From positions 62,001 through 126,000 of the forward strand of contig QCNU01000001.1 of the NCBI GenBank assembly GCA_003213115.1: DNA of 64,000 nt, read 5' to 3'. The stretch is from Pelagibacteraceae bacterium AG-426-L23. Its GTDB lineage: Bacteria > Pseudomonadota > Alphaproteobacteria > Pelagibacterales > Pelagibacteraceae. The notes beneath the pieces are model-generated. The model saw nothing but the letters and a program-made list of their open reading frames with translations, ran no database searches and was not told where the DNA came from. The translations under genes and the position numbers were made by a program. This document shows, one piece after another, positions 15,652 through 25,293 of the stretch (position 1 is its first letter; each line of letters opens with the position of its first letter).

Positions 15652-17118
15652 ATGACAAAAAAAGTTGTTGTTATCGGCTCAGGTTTTGGTGGTATAGCTG
15701 CTGCCTTAAGACTTCGAGCTAAAAAATATAAAGTTACCTTATTGGAAAAACATCCTGACTTAGGAGGTAGAGCTAGAGTCTTTAAAAAGAATAATTTTAT
15801 TTATGATGGTGGCCCTACAGTAGTAACTGCGCCTTACTTGCTTGAGGAGTTATTTGCTCTTTTCAATAAAAATATTTCTGATTATACAAAAATTGTACCA
15901 TTGGAACTTTGGTATAGATTTGTTTTTGAGGACGGTTCATCATTTGATTACTCCGGAAATGAAGTTTCTATGAAAAATCAAATAGAAAATCTTTCAAAAG
16001 ATGACTTTTCTGGTTACGAAAAACTTTTATCTTTTACAGAAAAAATCTTTGATAAGGGTTTTACTGAATTATCTGCAAAACCATTTAACGAAATAAGTTT
16101 TATGATTAAACAGATACCTTCTCTACTTAAACTCAGAAGTTATCAATCTGTTTACAAACTTGTTTCAAGTTTTATATCTAATGATAAATTAAGACGAGTT
16201 TTTAGCATGCATCCTTTGTTGGTAGGGGGAAATCCTTTTACTACTACTTCTATTTATACACTCATTTTATTTTTAGAAAAAAAATGGGGCATTCATTATT
16301 CTATGGGTGGAACTGGAAACATAGTAAAAGGGTTAGAAAAACTAATGTCTGAGGAAAATATAAAAGTTTTAAAAAATTCTGAAGCAACTGAAATCATAAG
16401 TGAAAATAAAAAAATAAAAGGAGTTAAAATTAACAACAAAAATATTTTAGAATGTGATTATGTAGTATGTAACTCAGATCCTCCAAATGTTTACAACAAT
16501 TTGATAAAGTCAAAAAAAAATTATGGTTTTTTGTTTAATGAAAAAATTAAGCGGATGAATTATTCCATGGGATTGTTTGTTTATTACTTTGGTTCAAAAA
16601 AACAATACAAAGATGTAGCTCATCATACTATTTGCTTTGGTAATTCATACAAAGAACATTTGAATAAAATTTTTGATCAAAAAATATTATCTGATGATAT
16701 CAGTTATTACTTACACAGACCTTCTGCTACTGACCCTAACATGGCGCCAGATGGTCAGGATGCTTTTTATGTGTTAGTTCCAGTGCCGAATAATTTGTCA
16801 GGTATAAATTGGTCTGATGAAGGAGAAAAATTCAAAGAACTTGTACTTAATAAAATGGATAAAACTGTTTTGCCGGGCATAAAAGAAAATCTTGTAAGCG
16901 ACTTTTATTTAACACCAGATTATTTTGCCAACGAATTATCTACACTTCATGGTTCTGGATTTTCAATTCAACCACAGTTTACACAGTCAGCTTATTTTAG
17001 ATTCCATAATAAGTCAGAAGTGTTTGATAATCTTTATTTTGTTGGAGCGGGAACTCATCCTGGTGCTGGAATGCCAGGAGTTTTGTCCTCTGCAAAAGTA
17101 CTGGATGAATTATTGTAA
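15652..17118 (+). CDS. crtI: Phytoene desaturase
   Basis: CrtI desaturates phytoene to lycopene. The 488-residue flavoprotein starts with the dinucleotide fold VVVIGSGFGGIAAALRLRA and LLEKHPDLGGRARVF, and ends with the CrtI signature FVGAGTHPGAGMPGVLSSAK. It is the first gene of a four-gene carotenoid-retinal cassette in which each gene overlaps the next. Lycopene would go to CrtY. Among CrtI-like enzymes the product could differ, but the crtB-crtY-blh context makes lycopene formation very likely. Confidence 0.95.
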   Translation: MTKKVVVIGSGFGGIAAALRLRAKKYKVTLLEKHPDLGGRARVFKKNNFIYDGGPTVVTAPYLLEELFALFNKNISDYTKIVPLELWYRFVFEDGSSFDYSGNEVSMKNQIENLSKDDFSGYEKLLSFTEKIFDKGFTELSAKPFNEISFMIKQIPSLLKLRSYQSVYKLVSSFISNDKLRRVFSMHPLLVGGNPFTTTSIYTLILFLEKKWGIHYSMGGTGNIVKGLEKLMSEENIKVLKNSEATEIISENKKIKGVKINNKNILECDYVVCNSDPPNVYNNLIKSKKNYGFLFNEKIKRMNYSMGLFVYYFGSKKQYKDVAHHTICFGNSYKEHLNKIFDQKILSDDISYYLHRPSATDPNMAPDGQDAFYVLVPVPNNLSGINWSDEGEKFKELVLNKMDKTVLPGIKENLVSDFYLTPDYFANELSTLHGSGFSIQPQFTQSAYFRFHNKSEVFDNLYFVGAGTHPGAGMPGVLSSAKVLDELL

Positions 17119-17966
17119 TGAAAAATAACTTACTTTCTAAGCATGCTAAATCCTTTAATTGGGCTGGTTTTTTTCTATCAAAAGAAACTTACAAAAAATG
17201 TTCTTTCTTATATGACTTCTGTAGAACGCTAGATGACATAGCTGATGAAGAAACTAACCTAGAAGCTAAAAGGAAAAAATTTCTAGATTTCAAATCAAAT
17301 TTTAAAAATAAAAATTACTCAGATTACATAATTAAAAATATTTGGGAACTTTTAGAAAAAGAAAATATTTCAAGCAAAATAGCAGAAGATTTATTCGATG
17401 GTGTTGAAAGTGATTTACAAGAAGAAGTTAAGATAAATAACAAGAAAGAATTATTTGTTTATTCTTATAGAGTTGCTGGAACTGTGGGATTGATGATGTC
17501 TAAGATATTAAAAGTTAAGGACAAAGACTCTTTAAAGGGAGCTATAGATTTAGGAATAGCAATGCAATTAACTAATATTGCTAGAGATGTGGTTGAAGAC
17601 AAAAAAAGAAATAGATTTTACATAAAACATGATTTTAATTCTATTAAAGAAACTATTGAGATAGCTGATACTTTTTATGAAAGCTCCTTTCCTGCTATCA
17701 AAGCTGTTCCACTAGGTTCCCGTTTTTCTATTATGGTTGCGAGAAGAGTTTATAGAAAAATTGGATACAATATACTAAACAAAAAAAACTTAGATAATTA
17801 CAATAGTGCAGGGAAAATTTATGTTTCTAACATTGGCAAGATTATCCAAACTATTTTATCCTTATATGATCTTATAAGAATATATTTTGTAAATTATGAA
17901 GAACACTTAAAGAAAAACGAACATTTGATAATTAATGAACAGATAAATTTAAATGAGAGAATTTGA
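17118..17966 (+). CDS. crtB: Phytoene synthase
   Basis: CrtB condenses two geranylgeranyl diphosphates to phytoene. The 282-residue protein has both prenyl-synthase aspartate motifs: RTLDDIADE near residue 38 and NIARDVVEDKKRNRFY near residue 155. Its ATG overlaps the crtI stop (TAATG), and crtY starts inside its last 14 bases, so the genes are translationally coupled. No GGPP synthase (crtE) lies in the cassette, so the substrate must come from a prenyl synthase encoded elsewhere. Confidence 0.95.
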   Translation: MKNNLLSKHAKSFNWAGFFLSKETYKKCSFLYDFCRTLDDIADEETNLEAKRKKFLDFKSNFKNKNYSDYIIKNIWELLEKENISSKIAEDLFDGVESDLQEEVKINNKKELFVYSYRVAGTVGLMMSKILKVKDKDSLKGAIDLGIAMQLTNIARDVVEDKKRNRFYIKHDFNSIKETIEIADTFYESSFPAIKAVPLGSRFSIMVARRVYRKIGYNILNKKNLDNYNSAGKIYVSNIGKIIQTILSLYDLIRIYFVNYEEHLKKNEHLIINEQINLNERI

Positions 17967-19014
17967 TTACATCATTCTGGGCGGAGGTTGTGCGGGTTTA
18001 TCACTAGCATATGAACTAGATATACATCAAAAACTAAATAATAAAACGCTAGCAATCGTTGAACCAAGAACGGAATATAAGAGAGATAAAACTTGGTCTT
18101 TTTGGAAAGTAAGCTCTCATAACTTTGATGATTGTGTAAAGAAAAGTTGGAAAGAGTTTTCTATAAAGACATCTTCTGACTCTAAAATTATTAAATGTGA
18201 TAATTTCCCTTATCAAAGTATTGATAGTGGACTCTTTTATAAGAAGATTAATGACAGGTTATCAAAAAACAAAAGTATTAAATTTTTCAAAAATATCAAA
18301 GAGTTAAAGACAGAGAATGCATTTATCTTTAACAGCGTGCCTTCTTTGCAAGATAATAAATCAAATCTTTGGCAGCATTTTCATGGAATTGAAATCGAAA
18401 CAGATAAAGATTTTTTCGATGAAAATATTTTAGATTTGATGGATTTTGATTGTGATCAAAGAAATAATGTTCATTTTTTTTATGTTTTACCTTTTAATAA
18501 AAATAAAGCGATGATCGAAACAACTTGGTTATCTAAAGATGATAAATCTTTAAAAGATTACGATTCTCAAATGAAAAACTATATTAATAAATTGGGTTTA
18601 AAAGATTACAAAATAAATTTTAAGGAGGAAGGAGCCATTCCCCTTTTCCACCCTCTAAATGAGAAAGATAAGAATAGGATAAATATTGGAACAGCTGGTG
18701 GTATGACAAGATTAAGTACGGGTTATACATTTCTTAATATCCAAGAACATAGTAAATATATAAGAATGAATATTGAAAATATTCAAGGTGCAAAAAAATA
18801 CGATATAGGAAAAAAATATCAGTTTTTAGATAAAGTGTTTCTAAGAGTTTTAGAAAAACATCCAGAAAAAATGCCAAGTATATTCTATAATATGTTTAAC
18901 TCATCTTCAGATACAATTATCAAGTTTTTATCAAATAAGAGTAATTTGCTTCAAGATATTTCAATAATACGAAAAATGCCTAAATGGATTTTTATTAAAA
19001 GTTTAATTAACTAA
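17953..19014 (+). CDS. crtY: Lycopene beta-cyclase
   Basis: CrtY converts lycopene to beta-carotene. The 353-residue flavoprotein has the N-terminal motif YIILGGGCAGLSLAYEL and the family stretches TWSFW (near residue 48) and GTAGGMTRLSTGYTF. It lies between phytoene synthase and the beta-carotene dioxygenase, exactly where the cyclase is expected in a proteorhodopsin-type retinal pathway. It overlaps crtB by 14 bases and its stop overlaps the blh start. Confidence 0.94.
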   Translation: MREFDYIILGGGCAGLSLAYELDIHQKLNNKTLAIVEPRTEYKRDKTWSFWKVSSHNFDDCVKKSWKEFSIKTSSDSKIIKCDNFPYQSIDSGLFYKKINDRLSKNKSIKFFKNIKELKTENAFIFNSVPSLQDNKSNLWQHFHGIEIETDKDFFDENILDLMDFDCDQRNNVHFFYVLPFNKNKAMIETTWLSKDDKSLKDYDSQMKNYINKLGLKDYKINFKEEGAIPLFHPLNEKDKNRINIGTAGGMTRLSTGYTFLNIQEHSKYIRMNIENIQGAKKYDIGKKYQFLDKVFLRVLEKHPEKMPSIFYNMFNSSSDTIIKFLSNKSNLLQDISIIRKMPKWIFIKSLIN

Positions 19015-19916
19015 TGAATATTATAAATTTTAAACATTCAATAGTATTTTTTAATTTATGTATTTTAGTAAGTCCTCTAAATAAAATTATAGACATCAAT
19101 CTAATTATTTGTTTATTTTTAATATTGATTATTGGGATTTCACATGGATCATTGGACAATATTAAAGGAAAAAAACTTTTAAAAATTTTTGGATTTAAAT
19201 CTGAATATATTTTTTACATTATTTATTTAACAATATCCTCTTTAATTATTTTATTATGGATAATATTTCCAAATACGGTCTTGTTGATATTCTTAATTGT
19301 TGCCTGCTATCATTTTGGTAAAGAAGACACAGTTTTCTTTGTTAACAAAGAAATTTTATTTAAAGAAATTCTTTATTTTTTTAAAGGTTCCTCGGTAATT
19401 ATTTCTCCTTTATTATTTCATAGGGAAGAAACAATTGAAATTTTTAGGGCTTTAAATTTTAATATTTTTGATAATTCGCTTTTTAGTGATACTTTTTTAT
19501 TAATATTTTTATTTTTAGGTTTTATTTCTTCTATTTTTTTATCACATAAAAAAGATATTAATTTTAAAATTCTTTTGATGACTGACTTTTTATCTATATT
19601 AATTATCAATTTCTTCCTAAGTCCTATTTTAGCATTTACTCTTTATTTCTGTTTCCTTCACTCTATAAGACATTCTATAACTCTAATTTTCGAATTAGAT
19701 AAGTCTTTTAAAAATGGTATTAGAAAATTTATTAAAAAAGCAATTCCCTTAACGCTTATAACCAGCTTCGCTTTTATAGCGGCAATTTATCTTTTAAACA
19801 ATTTTTATGAACTTAATGAGGCTATATATAAGGTAATTTTTATTGGTTTGGCGTCATTAACATTTCCGCATATATTGCTTGAGTATTTAATAGAAAAAAA
19901 TGAAAAACGAAATTAA
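19014..19916 (+). CDS. blh: Brp/Blh-type beta-carotene 15,15'-dioxygenase
   Basis: Blh cleaves beta-carotene to two retinals, the chromophore of proteorhodopsin. The 300-residue integral membrane protein is almost wholly hydrophobic and carries conserved histidines in IGISHGSLDNIKGKK, ACYHFGKEDT, FLHSIRHSITLIFE and the C-terminal FPHILLEYL, which probably bind the iron. No rhodopsin gene is in this window. The end overlaps the ispH start by 17 bases. Confidence 0.93.
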   Translation: MNIINFKHSIVFFNLCILVSPLNKIIDINLIICLFLILIIGISHGSLDNIKGKKLLKIFGFKSEYIFYIIYLTISSLIILLWIIFPNTVLLIFLIVACYHFGKEDTVFFVNKEILFKEILYFFKGSSVIISPLLFHREETIEIFRALNFNIFDNSLFSDTFLLIFLFLGFISSIFLSHKKDINFKILLMTDFLSILIINFFLSPILAFTLYFCFLHSIRHSITLIFELDKSFKNGIRKFIKKAIPLTLITSFAFIAAIYLLNNFYELNEAIYKVIFIGLASLTFPHILLEYLIEKNEKRN

Positions 19917-20844
19917 AATTTTTTTAGCATCTCCGAGAGGTTTTTGTGCAGGAGTAGAAAGAGCTATAGAAATAGTTGAAAAAACAATTTTAAAGTATGG
20001 AACACCTGTTTATGTAAGACACGAAATTGTCCATAATAAACAAGTTGTTGAAAATTTAAAAAAAAAAGGAACGATATTTGTTGAGGAACTCTCTGAGGTT
20101 AGAGATCTATCGAGGCCAGTAATATTCTCTGCGCACGGAGTACCAAAGACTGTGCCAGAAGAAGCAAAGATTAAAAATTTGTTTTATATTGACGCGACAT
20201 GTCCTTTGGTTTCAAAAGTACATAGAGAGTCCGAACAGTTATATAAAAATGGATATGACATAATTCTAATTGGTCACAAAAACCATCCAGAAGTTGTTGG
20301 TACTATGGGTCAATTACCTTCTGGATCAATTCGTTTAATCGAACAAGTTGGTGAAGTTAAAGATTTAAATCCTGAGTCTTTTAAAAAACCATTGGCTTAT
20401 ATTACTCAAACTACTTTATCGATAGATGATACTGCTGAAATTATTGCAAAACTTAAAGACAAATTTCCTAAAATTAAAGAGCCAATTAAGGAAGACATAT
20501 GTTATGCAACAACTAATAGGCAAAAAGCAGTAAAAAAAATTGCACCAAATTGTGATATGTTTTTTGTTATTGGTAGCAGAAATTCATCTAATTCTGTCAG
20601 ATTAGTAGAAGTGGCTAAAAAAGCTGGTTGTGAAAATGCAGAGTTAATGCATTTTGGAAAAGAATTACCAATAGATAAAATTAAAAATTCCAAAAATATT
20701 GGTATATCTTCTGGAGCTTCTGCCCCTGAGCAATTAGTTCAAAATCTTATTTCAGAAATTAAAAAATATTGTAAAGTTTCACTAGAAGAAGTAATTGTTG
20801 CTGAAGAAAAAGTAAAATTTAAGTTACCTAAAGATTTAAATTGA
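19900..20844 (+). CDS. ispH: 4-hydroxy-3-methylbut-2-enyl diphosphate reductase
   Basis: IspH makes IPP and DMAPP in the last step of the MEP pathway with a 4Fe-4S cluster. The 314-residue protein has the three cluster cysteines in SPRGFCAGVERAIE, DATCPLVSKVHRE and EDICYATTNRQ, plus IGHKNHPEVVGTMGQ. Its start lies inside blh, tying isoprenoid supply to retinal production in one transcript. The ispH-thrB-rnhA order is shared with other alphaproteobacteria. Confidence 0.97.
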   Translation: MKNEIKIFLASPRGFCAGVERAIEIVEKTILKYGTPVYVRHEIVHNKQVVENLKKKGTIFVEELSEVRDLSRPVIFSAHGVPKTVPEEAKIKNLFYIDATCPLVSKVHRESEQLYKNGYDIILIGHKNHPEVVGTMGQLPSGSIRLIEQVGEVKDLNPESFKKPLAYITQTTLSIDDTAEIIAKLKDKFPKIKEPIKEDICYATTNRQKAVKKIAPNCDMFFVIGSRNSSNSVRLVEVAKKAGCENAELMHFGKELPIDKIKNSKNIGISSGASAPEQLVQNLISEIKKYCKVSLEEVIVAEEKVKFKLPKDLN

Positions 20845-20845
20845 A

Positions 20846-21814
20846 ATGGCAGTCTATACAAAACTAGATCAGGGAAATATAGAAAAAATCTTGTCCAATT
20901 ATTCAATAGGAAAGTTAGATAAATTTGTAGGTATTGAGGAGGGAATTGAAAACTCTAATTTTTTTATATGGGTAAATAAAAAAAAATATGTTTTAACTGT
21001 TTATGAAAAAAGAGTAAAAAAAGAAGATCTTCCTTTTTTTTCGAGTTTAATGACTTCTTTAAATAGATCTAACTTTAAATGTCCTGAACCAATATTAAAT
21101 AAAGATAAAAGTCCGATTACAGACTTTAATAAAAAAAAATTGATGATCGTAAGTTTTATAGACGGAAGACCTAAAATAAATTTAAGTCCTAACAACTGTA
21201 AATCTATTGGAATTGAAACTGCAAAAATGCATGAATTAACAAAAAATCTTAAAATTCAAAGAGGAAATGATTTGTCGATAAGCTCTTGGAGAAAAATATT
21301 TGATCAAGTAAAAGATAAATGTATTAAAATTCATAAAGATCTACCTAGACTTATTGAAGATAATTTAACTGATGTAGAAAAAAATTGGCCAACAAATTTA
21401 CCTAAAGGTATAATCCATGCTGATTTATTTCACGATAATATCTTTTTTAAGGAAAATAATTTTAGTGGAATAATTGATTTTTATTTTTCTTGTAATGACT
21501 TTTATGCATTTGAAATAGCAATATGTTTTAATGCACTTTGTTTCGATGGACCTAAAAATAATTTGAGTTTTAATGTTACTAAAGCTAAAAATTTTATTGA
21601 TGGTTATAATCAGATAAGAAAACTTAACAATGAAGAAAAAAATAGCATGAAAGTTTTGTCTCAAGGGGCAGCTTTAAGATTTTTGCTTACAAGAGTTTTT
21701 GACTCTTTAAATACAGTAAAAGGCGCAATAGTTAAGATAAAAGACCCAATGGAATATTTGAAAAGATTAGAATTTCATAAAAATGCAAAAACACACGAAG
21801 ATTATTTTTTTTAA
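20846..21814 (+). CDS. thrB: Homoserine kinase (APH-fold ThrB)
   Basis: This enzyme phosphorylates homoserine for threonine synthesis. The 322-residue protein belongs to the aminoglycoside-phosphotransferase-like ThrB family of alphaproteobacteria, not the GHMP type. It starts MAVYTKLDQGNIEKIL, has the brace LMIVSFIDGRP, and the catalytic loop GIIHADLFHDNIFF near residue 190 followed by GIIDFYFSCND. It is one base after ispH; threonine synthase (thrC) lies nearby on the other strand. Confidence 0.93.
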   Translation: MAVYTKLDQGNIEKILSNYSIGKLDKFVGIEEGIENSNFFIWVNKKKYVLTVYEKRVKKEDLPFFSSLMTSLNRSNFKCPEPILNKDKSPITDFNKKKLMIVSFIDGRPKINLSPNNCKSIGIETAKMHELTKNLKIQRGNDLSISSWRKIFDQVKDKCIKIHKDLPRLIEDNLTDVEKNWPTNLPKGIIHADLFHDNIFFKENNFSGIIDFYFSCNDFYAFEIAICFNALCFDGPKNNLSFNVTKAKNFIDGYNQIRKLNNEEKNSMKVLSQGAALRFLLTRVFDSLNTVKGAIVKIKDPMEYLKRLEFHKNAKTHEDYFF

Positions 21815-22242
21815 TGAAATATAAGATTTATACTGATGGAGCATGTTCTGGAAATCCTGGCAAAGGTGGTTGGGCAGCAATTATTCTAGATGATAAATCT
21901 AATCAATCAAATATTTTTGGAAGTGAAAACAATACTACAAATAATAGAATGGAGCTTATAGCTCCAATTATGGCTTTGAATAAAATTAAAAATAAATCTG
22001 AGATAACTGTCTATACTGACTCTAAATATGTAAGAAATGGAATTACTGATTGGATTAAGAAATGGAAAGTTAATAATTGGAAAAACTCTAATAAAAAACC
22101 GGTTAAAAACAAAGACCTTTGGGTTAAATTAGATAACTCCTGTAAGAAACATAAAGTTAATTGGAAATGGGTAAAAGCTCATGCAGGAAATAAATTTAAT
22201 AATTTAGTAGATGGATTAGCTGTTTTACAAACAAAAAAATAG
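21814..22242 (+). CDS. rnhA: Ribonuclease HI
   Basis: RNase HI degrades RNA in RNA-DNA hybrids. The 142-residue protein starts IYTDGACSGNPGKGGWA (first catalytic Asp), followed by the Glu in NNRMELIAPI, the Asp in VYTDSKYVRNGI and the HAGNKFNNLVDGLA end with the last catalytic Asp. Its ATG overlaps the thrB stop. It is the last gene of the long plus-strand run that began at dciA. Confidence 0.97.
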   Translation: MKYKIYTDGACSGNPGKGGWAAIILDDKSNQSNIFGSENNTTNNRMELIAPIMALNKIKNKSEITVYTDSKYVRNGITDWIKKWKVNNWKNSNKKPVKNKDLWVKLDNSCKKHKVNWKWVKAHAGNKFNNLVDGLAVLQTKK

Positions 22243-22250
22243 GTAATTAT

Positions 22251-22739
22251 TTATATACTTTTTAAGAAATTTTCTGCAGCAGATAATTCACAAGTAGCAG
22301 TCTCTTTCTCTTCTTCCACTCTTTTTAGTTCTCCATTTTCCACAAGCATTGTATATCGATTCGATCTCATCCCTAAACCTTTAGCTGATTTATCTACTTC
22401 GGCTCCAATAGCTTTAGTAAATTTAAGAAAAGGATCTCCAGCCATAAAAATTTTTTTTCCAACATTTTGATTTTCGCCCCAAGCTTTCATAACATTTGGG
22501 TCATTTACTGCTATACAAATTATTTTTGTAATTCCTTTTTTTAAAGCTAAATTGTAGCTTTTTACGTATCCAGGCAAATGAATAGCTGAACATGTTTTAG
22601 TAAATGCTCCAGGCATACCTAATATGAGAACCTTATTATTTTTGCATAAATTCAAAATATCAATTTTTTGAGGTAGATTATCCTCGTCAAGATAAAATAT
22701 CTCTGAATTGGGTAACTTATCTCCTACTTTTATTTTCAT
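22251..22739 (-). CDS. Peroxiredoxin, Prx5 type
   Basis: A 162-residue thiol peroxidase that reduces hydrogen peroxide or organic peroxides. The active-site motif is GMPGAFTKTCSAIHLPGY with the peroxidatic Cys near residue 49. A second Cys in TATCELSAAENFL could be the resolving residue. Further family stretches are CIAVNDPNVMKAWGE and LGMRSNRYTMLVE. It overlaps the thrC stop by four bases and so is at the end of the cox-ctaB-thrC strand. Confidence 0.93.
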   Translation of the reverse strand: MKIKVGDKLPNSEIFYLDEDNLPQKIDILNLCKNNKVLILGMPGAFTKTCSAIHLPGYVKSYNLALKKGITKIICIAVNDPNVMKAWGENQNVGKKIFMAGDPFLKFTKAIGAEVDKSAKGLGMRSNRYTMLVENGELKRVEEEKETATCELSAAENFLKSI

Positions 22740-24109
22740 TGTATTTTTTCCAAAATATATTTTTTAACTTTTTGTAAATTATTATCTAGTATATCAAATT
22801 TTTCTTTCTTTTCTGGTAGTGTAGCTATTTGATCAGGAGCTGATATGTCTCTATTAATTGCTATTTTAACAGTATCAGCAAATTTGTATGGGTGAGCTGT
22901 ACCAAGAACAACTGTTGGTAAATTATTTTTAACCTTATAAGAGGCTCCCACAGCAGTGGCTGTATGTGGGTCTAATATAAAACCAAAGTTATTGAAAAAA
23001 TCTCTGATTATTCTAATAGTCTCGTCGTCATCAATAGCTTCTGCATCAAAAATATCTTTTATTATATTGATTTCTTTTTCCTCTAAAGAAAAAAAACCTT
23101 TATTTTTTAAATCATTCATTAAATTCATTACTCTTTTTTCATTTTGATCTGATATATCAAATAAGAGTCTTTCAAAATTACTAGAAATTTGAATATCCAT
23201 ACTTGGTGTCAAGGTTGATTTAACCTCATTTGGTTTGTATTCACCTGAATTAATTGCTCTTGCTAAAATATCATTTTGATTTGTAGCTACTATGAGTTTA
23301 CCGATCGGTAATCCCATTTTTTTTGCTATATATCCTGCATAAACATCTCCGAAATTACCAGTTGGAACAGCAAAATTAGTTTTTTTTGATAACTTAAAAT
23401 AAGTATAAAAATAATAGACTATTTGACAAATTATTCTTGCCCAATTTATAGAATTAACTCCTGACATATTAATTTTTTCTCTAAAATTGTTATCAGAAAA
23501 CATCTCTTTTACTGTTTTTTGGCAATCATCAAAATTTCCCTTAATGGCAATATTATAAATATTAGCAGAGCCAATGGTTGTCATAATTTTTCTTTGAGTT
23601 TTAGAAATTTTATTGTGAGGATGTAGTACAAAGACATTAATATTTTTTTTTTTGTTTAAAGCTGAAATCGCTGCTGAACCAGTGTCTCCTGAAGTTGCCA
23701 CAACTATATTAACCTTTTTTTTATCAGCTATATTTAATTCATCATATAAATTCCCGATTACTTGCATAGCGATATCTTTAAAAGCAAGGGTTGGACCGTG
23801 GTATAACTCTAGTAAATGTATGTCCCCAATTTTCTTTATCTTTACCACTTCCTTTGTAACAAAATTGTTGTAAGCATTTGAAACTAATATTTTTAATTTT
23901 TGTTTATCAAGATCAGGCGAACAGAAACTTGATATAATTTCAGTGGCAAGATCAGTGTAAGACAAATTTTGAAGGCTTTTAAGTTCTGAGCTACTATACT
24001 TTTTGAGTTCCGATGGGATAAATAAACCTCCATCTGGGGCAAGTCCCCTTGAAAAAATTTCTGTAAAACTGAAGTTCAGTTTTTTATCTCTAGTGCTAAA
24101 ATATCTCAT
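22736..24109 (-). CDS. thrC: Threonine synthase
   Basis: ThrC converts O-phosphohomoserine to threonine with PLP. The 457-residue protein starts MRYFSTRD and has the PLP-lysine motif HGPTLAFKDIAMQ near residue 112, VATSGDTGSAAISAL and the phosphate-binding region AVPTGNFGDVYAGY. Its neighbour ThrB supplies the substrate. The start overlaps the ctaB stop, and in other alphaproteobacteria thrC also lies next to the cytochrome oxidase genes. Confidence 0.96.
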   Translation of the reverse strand: MRYFSTRDKKLNFSFTEIFSRGLAPDGGLFIPSELKKYSSSELKSLQNLSYTDLATEIISSFCSPDLDKQKLKILVSNAYNNFVTKEVVKIKKIGDIHLLELYHGPTLAFKDIAMQVIGNLYDELNIADKKKVNIVVATSGDTGSAAISALNKKKNINVFVLHPHNKISKTQRKIMTTIGSANIYNIAIKGNFDDCQKTVKEMFSDNNFREKINMSGVNSINWARIICQIVYYFYTYFKLSKKTNFAVPTGNFGDVYAGYIAKKMGLPIGKLIVATNQNDILARAINSGEYKPNEVKSTLTPSMDIQISSNFERLLFDISDQNEKRVMNLMNDLKNKGFFSLEEKEINIIKDIFDAEAIDDDETIRIIRDFFNNFGFILDPHTATAVGASYKVKNNLPTVVLGTAHPYKFADTVKIAINRDISAPDQIATLPEKKEKFDILDNNLQKVKKYILEKIQ

Positions 24110-25020
24110 TAAATAATTTTATCTACTAAGAATAATACAAAAATCAGAAACAGATACAAAATTGAATAGCCGAAAATCTTTTTAGCTTTTTTCAAAATAG
24201 GCTTATTTCTTGTACTTTTGTAAAGTTCAAAGCATATAAAATTATAATAAATTGTTAGTATTATGGCGGGAACTAAGTAAATTAATCCTGAAAAATTTAT
24301 GGTATATGGAAAAATTACAACTGGTAACATCAATAAAGAGTAGAAAAATATATAAGCTTTTGTTTTTTTTACTCCGTCAGTCAAAGGAAGCATAGGAATT
24401 TTTGCTTTTTTATAATCATCCGCCTTATATAAACTCAATGCCCAAAAATGCGATGGTGTCCAAAAAAATACTATGAGAAAAAATGATAATGGTTCAATTG
24501 AGATTGAATTAGTTGCTATAGTCCAACCTATAACTGGTGGTAATGATCCTGCCGCTCCCCCGATAACTATATTCTGAGGAGTTTTTCTTTTTAACCAAAT
24601 TGTATACACGAAAAGATAGAAAAAAATTGTAAATAAAAGTAAAAAAGCTGATAAAAAATTTGCAAAATAGTTTAATCCTAAAACTGAAACTGCACTTAAT
24701 AAAATTCCAAAAATTAATGCCTCTTTTTTATTAATTTTTCCAGTTGGTATAGGTCTTAAGCATGTTCTAGACATCAGTGCATCTAGATCTGCCTCATACC
24801 ACATATTTAAACAACCAGCAGCACCTGCTCCAACTGCAACCAAAATTATTCCTATCATTGAGTCTACTACGCTTATAGGAGATCCCGATGTTAATAATCC
24901 AACTGCACATGTAAAAATTGCAAGTGACATTACACTTGGTTTCATTAGCAACCAAAGACTTCGGATATAAGATTTTAAGTTAAAGGAAGTGTCTCTTCTT
25001 TTTGTTAAATTCTGTGACAA
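24109..25020 (-). CDS. ctaB: Protoheme IX farnesyltransferase (heme O synthase)
   Basis: CtaB farnesylates heme b to heme O, the precursor of heme A for the oxidase encoded upstream. The 303-residue UbiA-superfamily membrane protein has the first aspartate motif NMWYEADLDALMSRTCLRP near residue 90 and the second region DDYKKAKIPMLPLTDG. Several helices follow. It is three bases after the small membrane gene and overlaps thrC. The heme A synthase gene is not in the window. Confidence 0.95.
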   Translation of the reverse strand: MSQNLTKRRDTSFNLKSYIRSLWLLMKPSVMSLAIFTCAVGLLTSGSPISVVDSMIGIILVAVGAGAAGCLNMWYEADLDALMSRTCLRPIPTGKINKKEALIFGILLSAVSVLGLNYFANFLSAFLLLFTIFFYLFVYTIWLKRKTPQNIVIGGAAGSLPPVIGWTIATNSISIEPLSFFLIVFFWTPSHFWALSLYKADDYKKAKIPMLPLTDGVKKTKAYIFFYSLLMLPVVIFPYTINFSGLIYLVPAIILTIYYNFICFELYKSTRNKPILKKAKKIFGYSILYLFLIFVLFLVDKII

Positions 25021-25022
25021 GA

Positions 25023-25286
25023 TTAATCTACGTTTAAAGCAATAAAAATTGCTAAGAATATCATTCCAATAATAAGAACATGGTTACCTAAATCAAAAAT
25101 TCCTAATTTTTTATTTTTTTTATCAATAAGCTTTCTGTGTAAAGGAAGATTATCATAAGGATTAATTTTAATATTGTCTTTCTTCTCTTTATTATTCTCT
25201 ATTATTAATGAAGTTCCAAACCAAACAAAATAAATAAAGACGAAAAAGAATATCAAAAACCCAGCAACTAAGTTATAACCACCCAT
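25023..25286 (-). CDS. Unknown 87-residue membrane protein in the cox operon
   Basis: I do not recognise the family. The protein has two hydrophobic segments, VAGFLIFFFVFIYFVWFG and HVLIIGMIFLAIFIALNV, joined by a 40-residue hydrophilic lysine/asparagine-rich loop. It sits between the subunit IV gene and ctaB with gaps of 2 and 7 bases, so it is surely co-transcribed with the oxidase. A role as an extra oxidase subunit or assembly factor is a guess from position. Confidence 0.65.
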   Translation of the reverse strand: MGGYNLVAGFLIFFFVFIYFVWFGTSLIIENNKEKKDNIKINPYDNLPLHRKLIDKKNKKLGIFDLGNHVLIIGMIFLAIFIALNVD

Positions 25287-25293
25287 TTTATTA

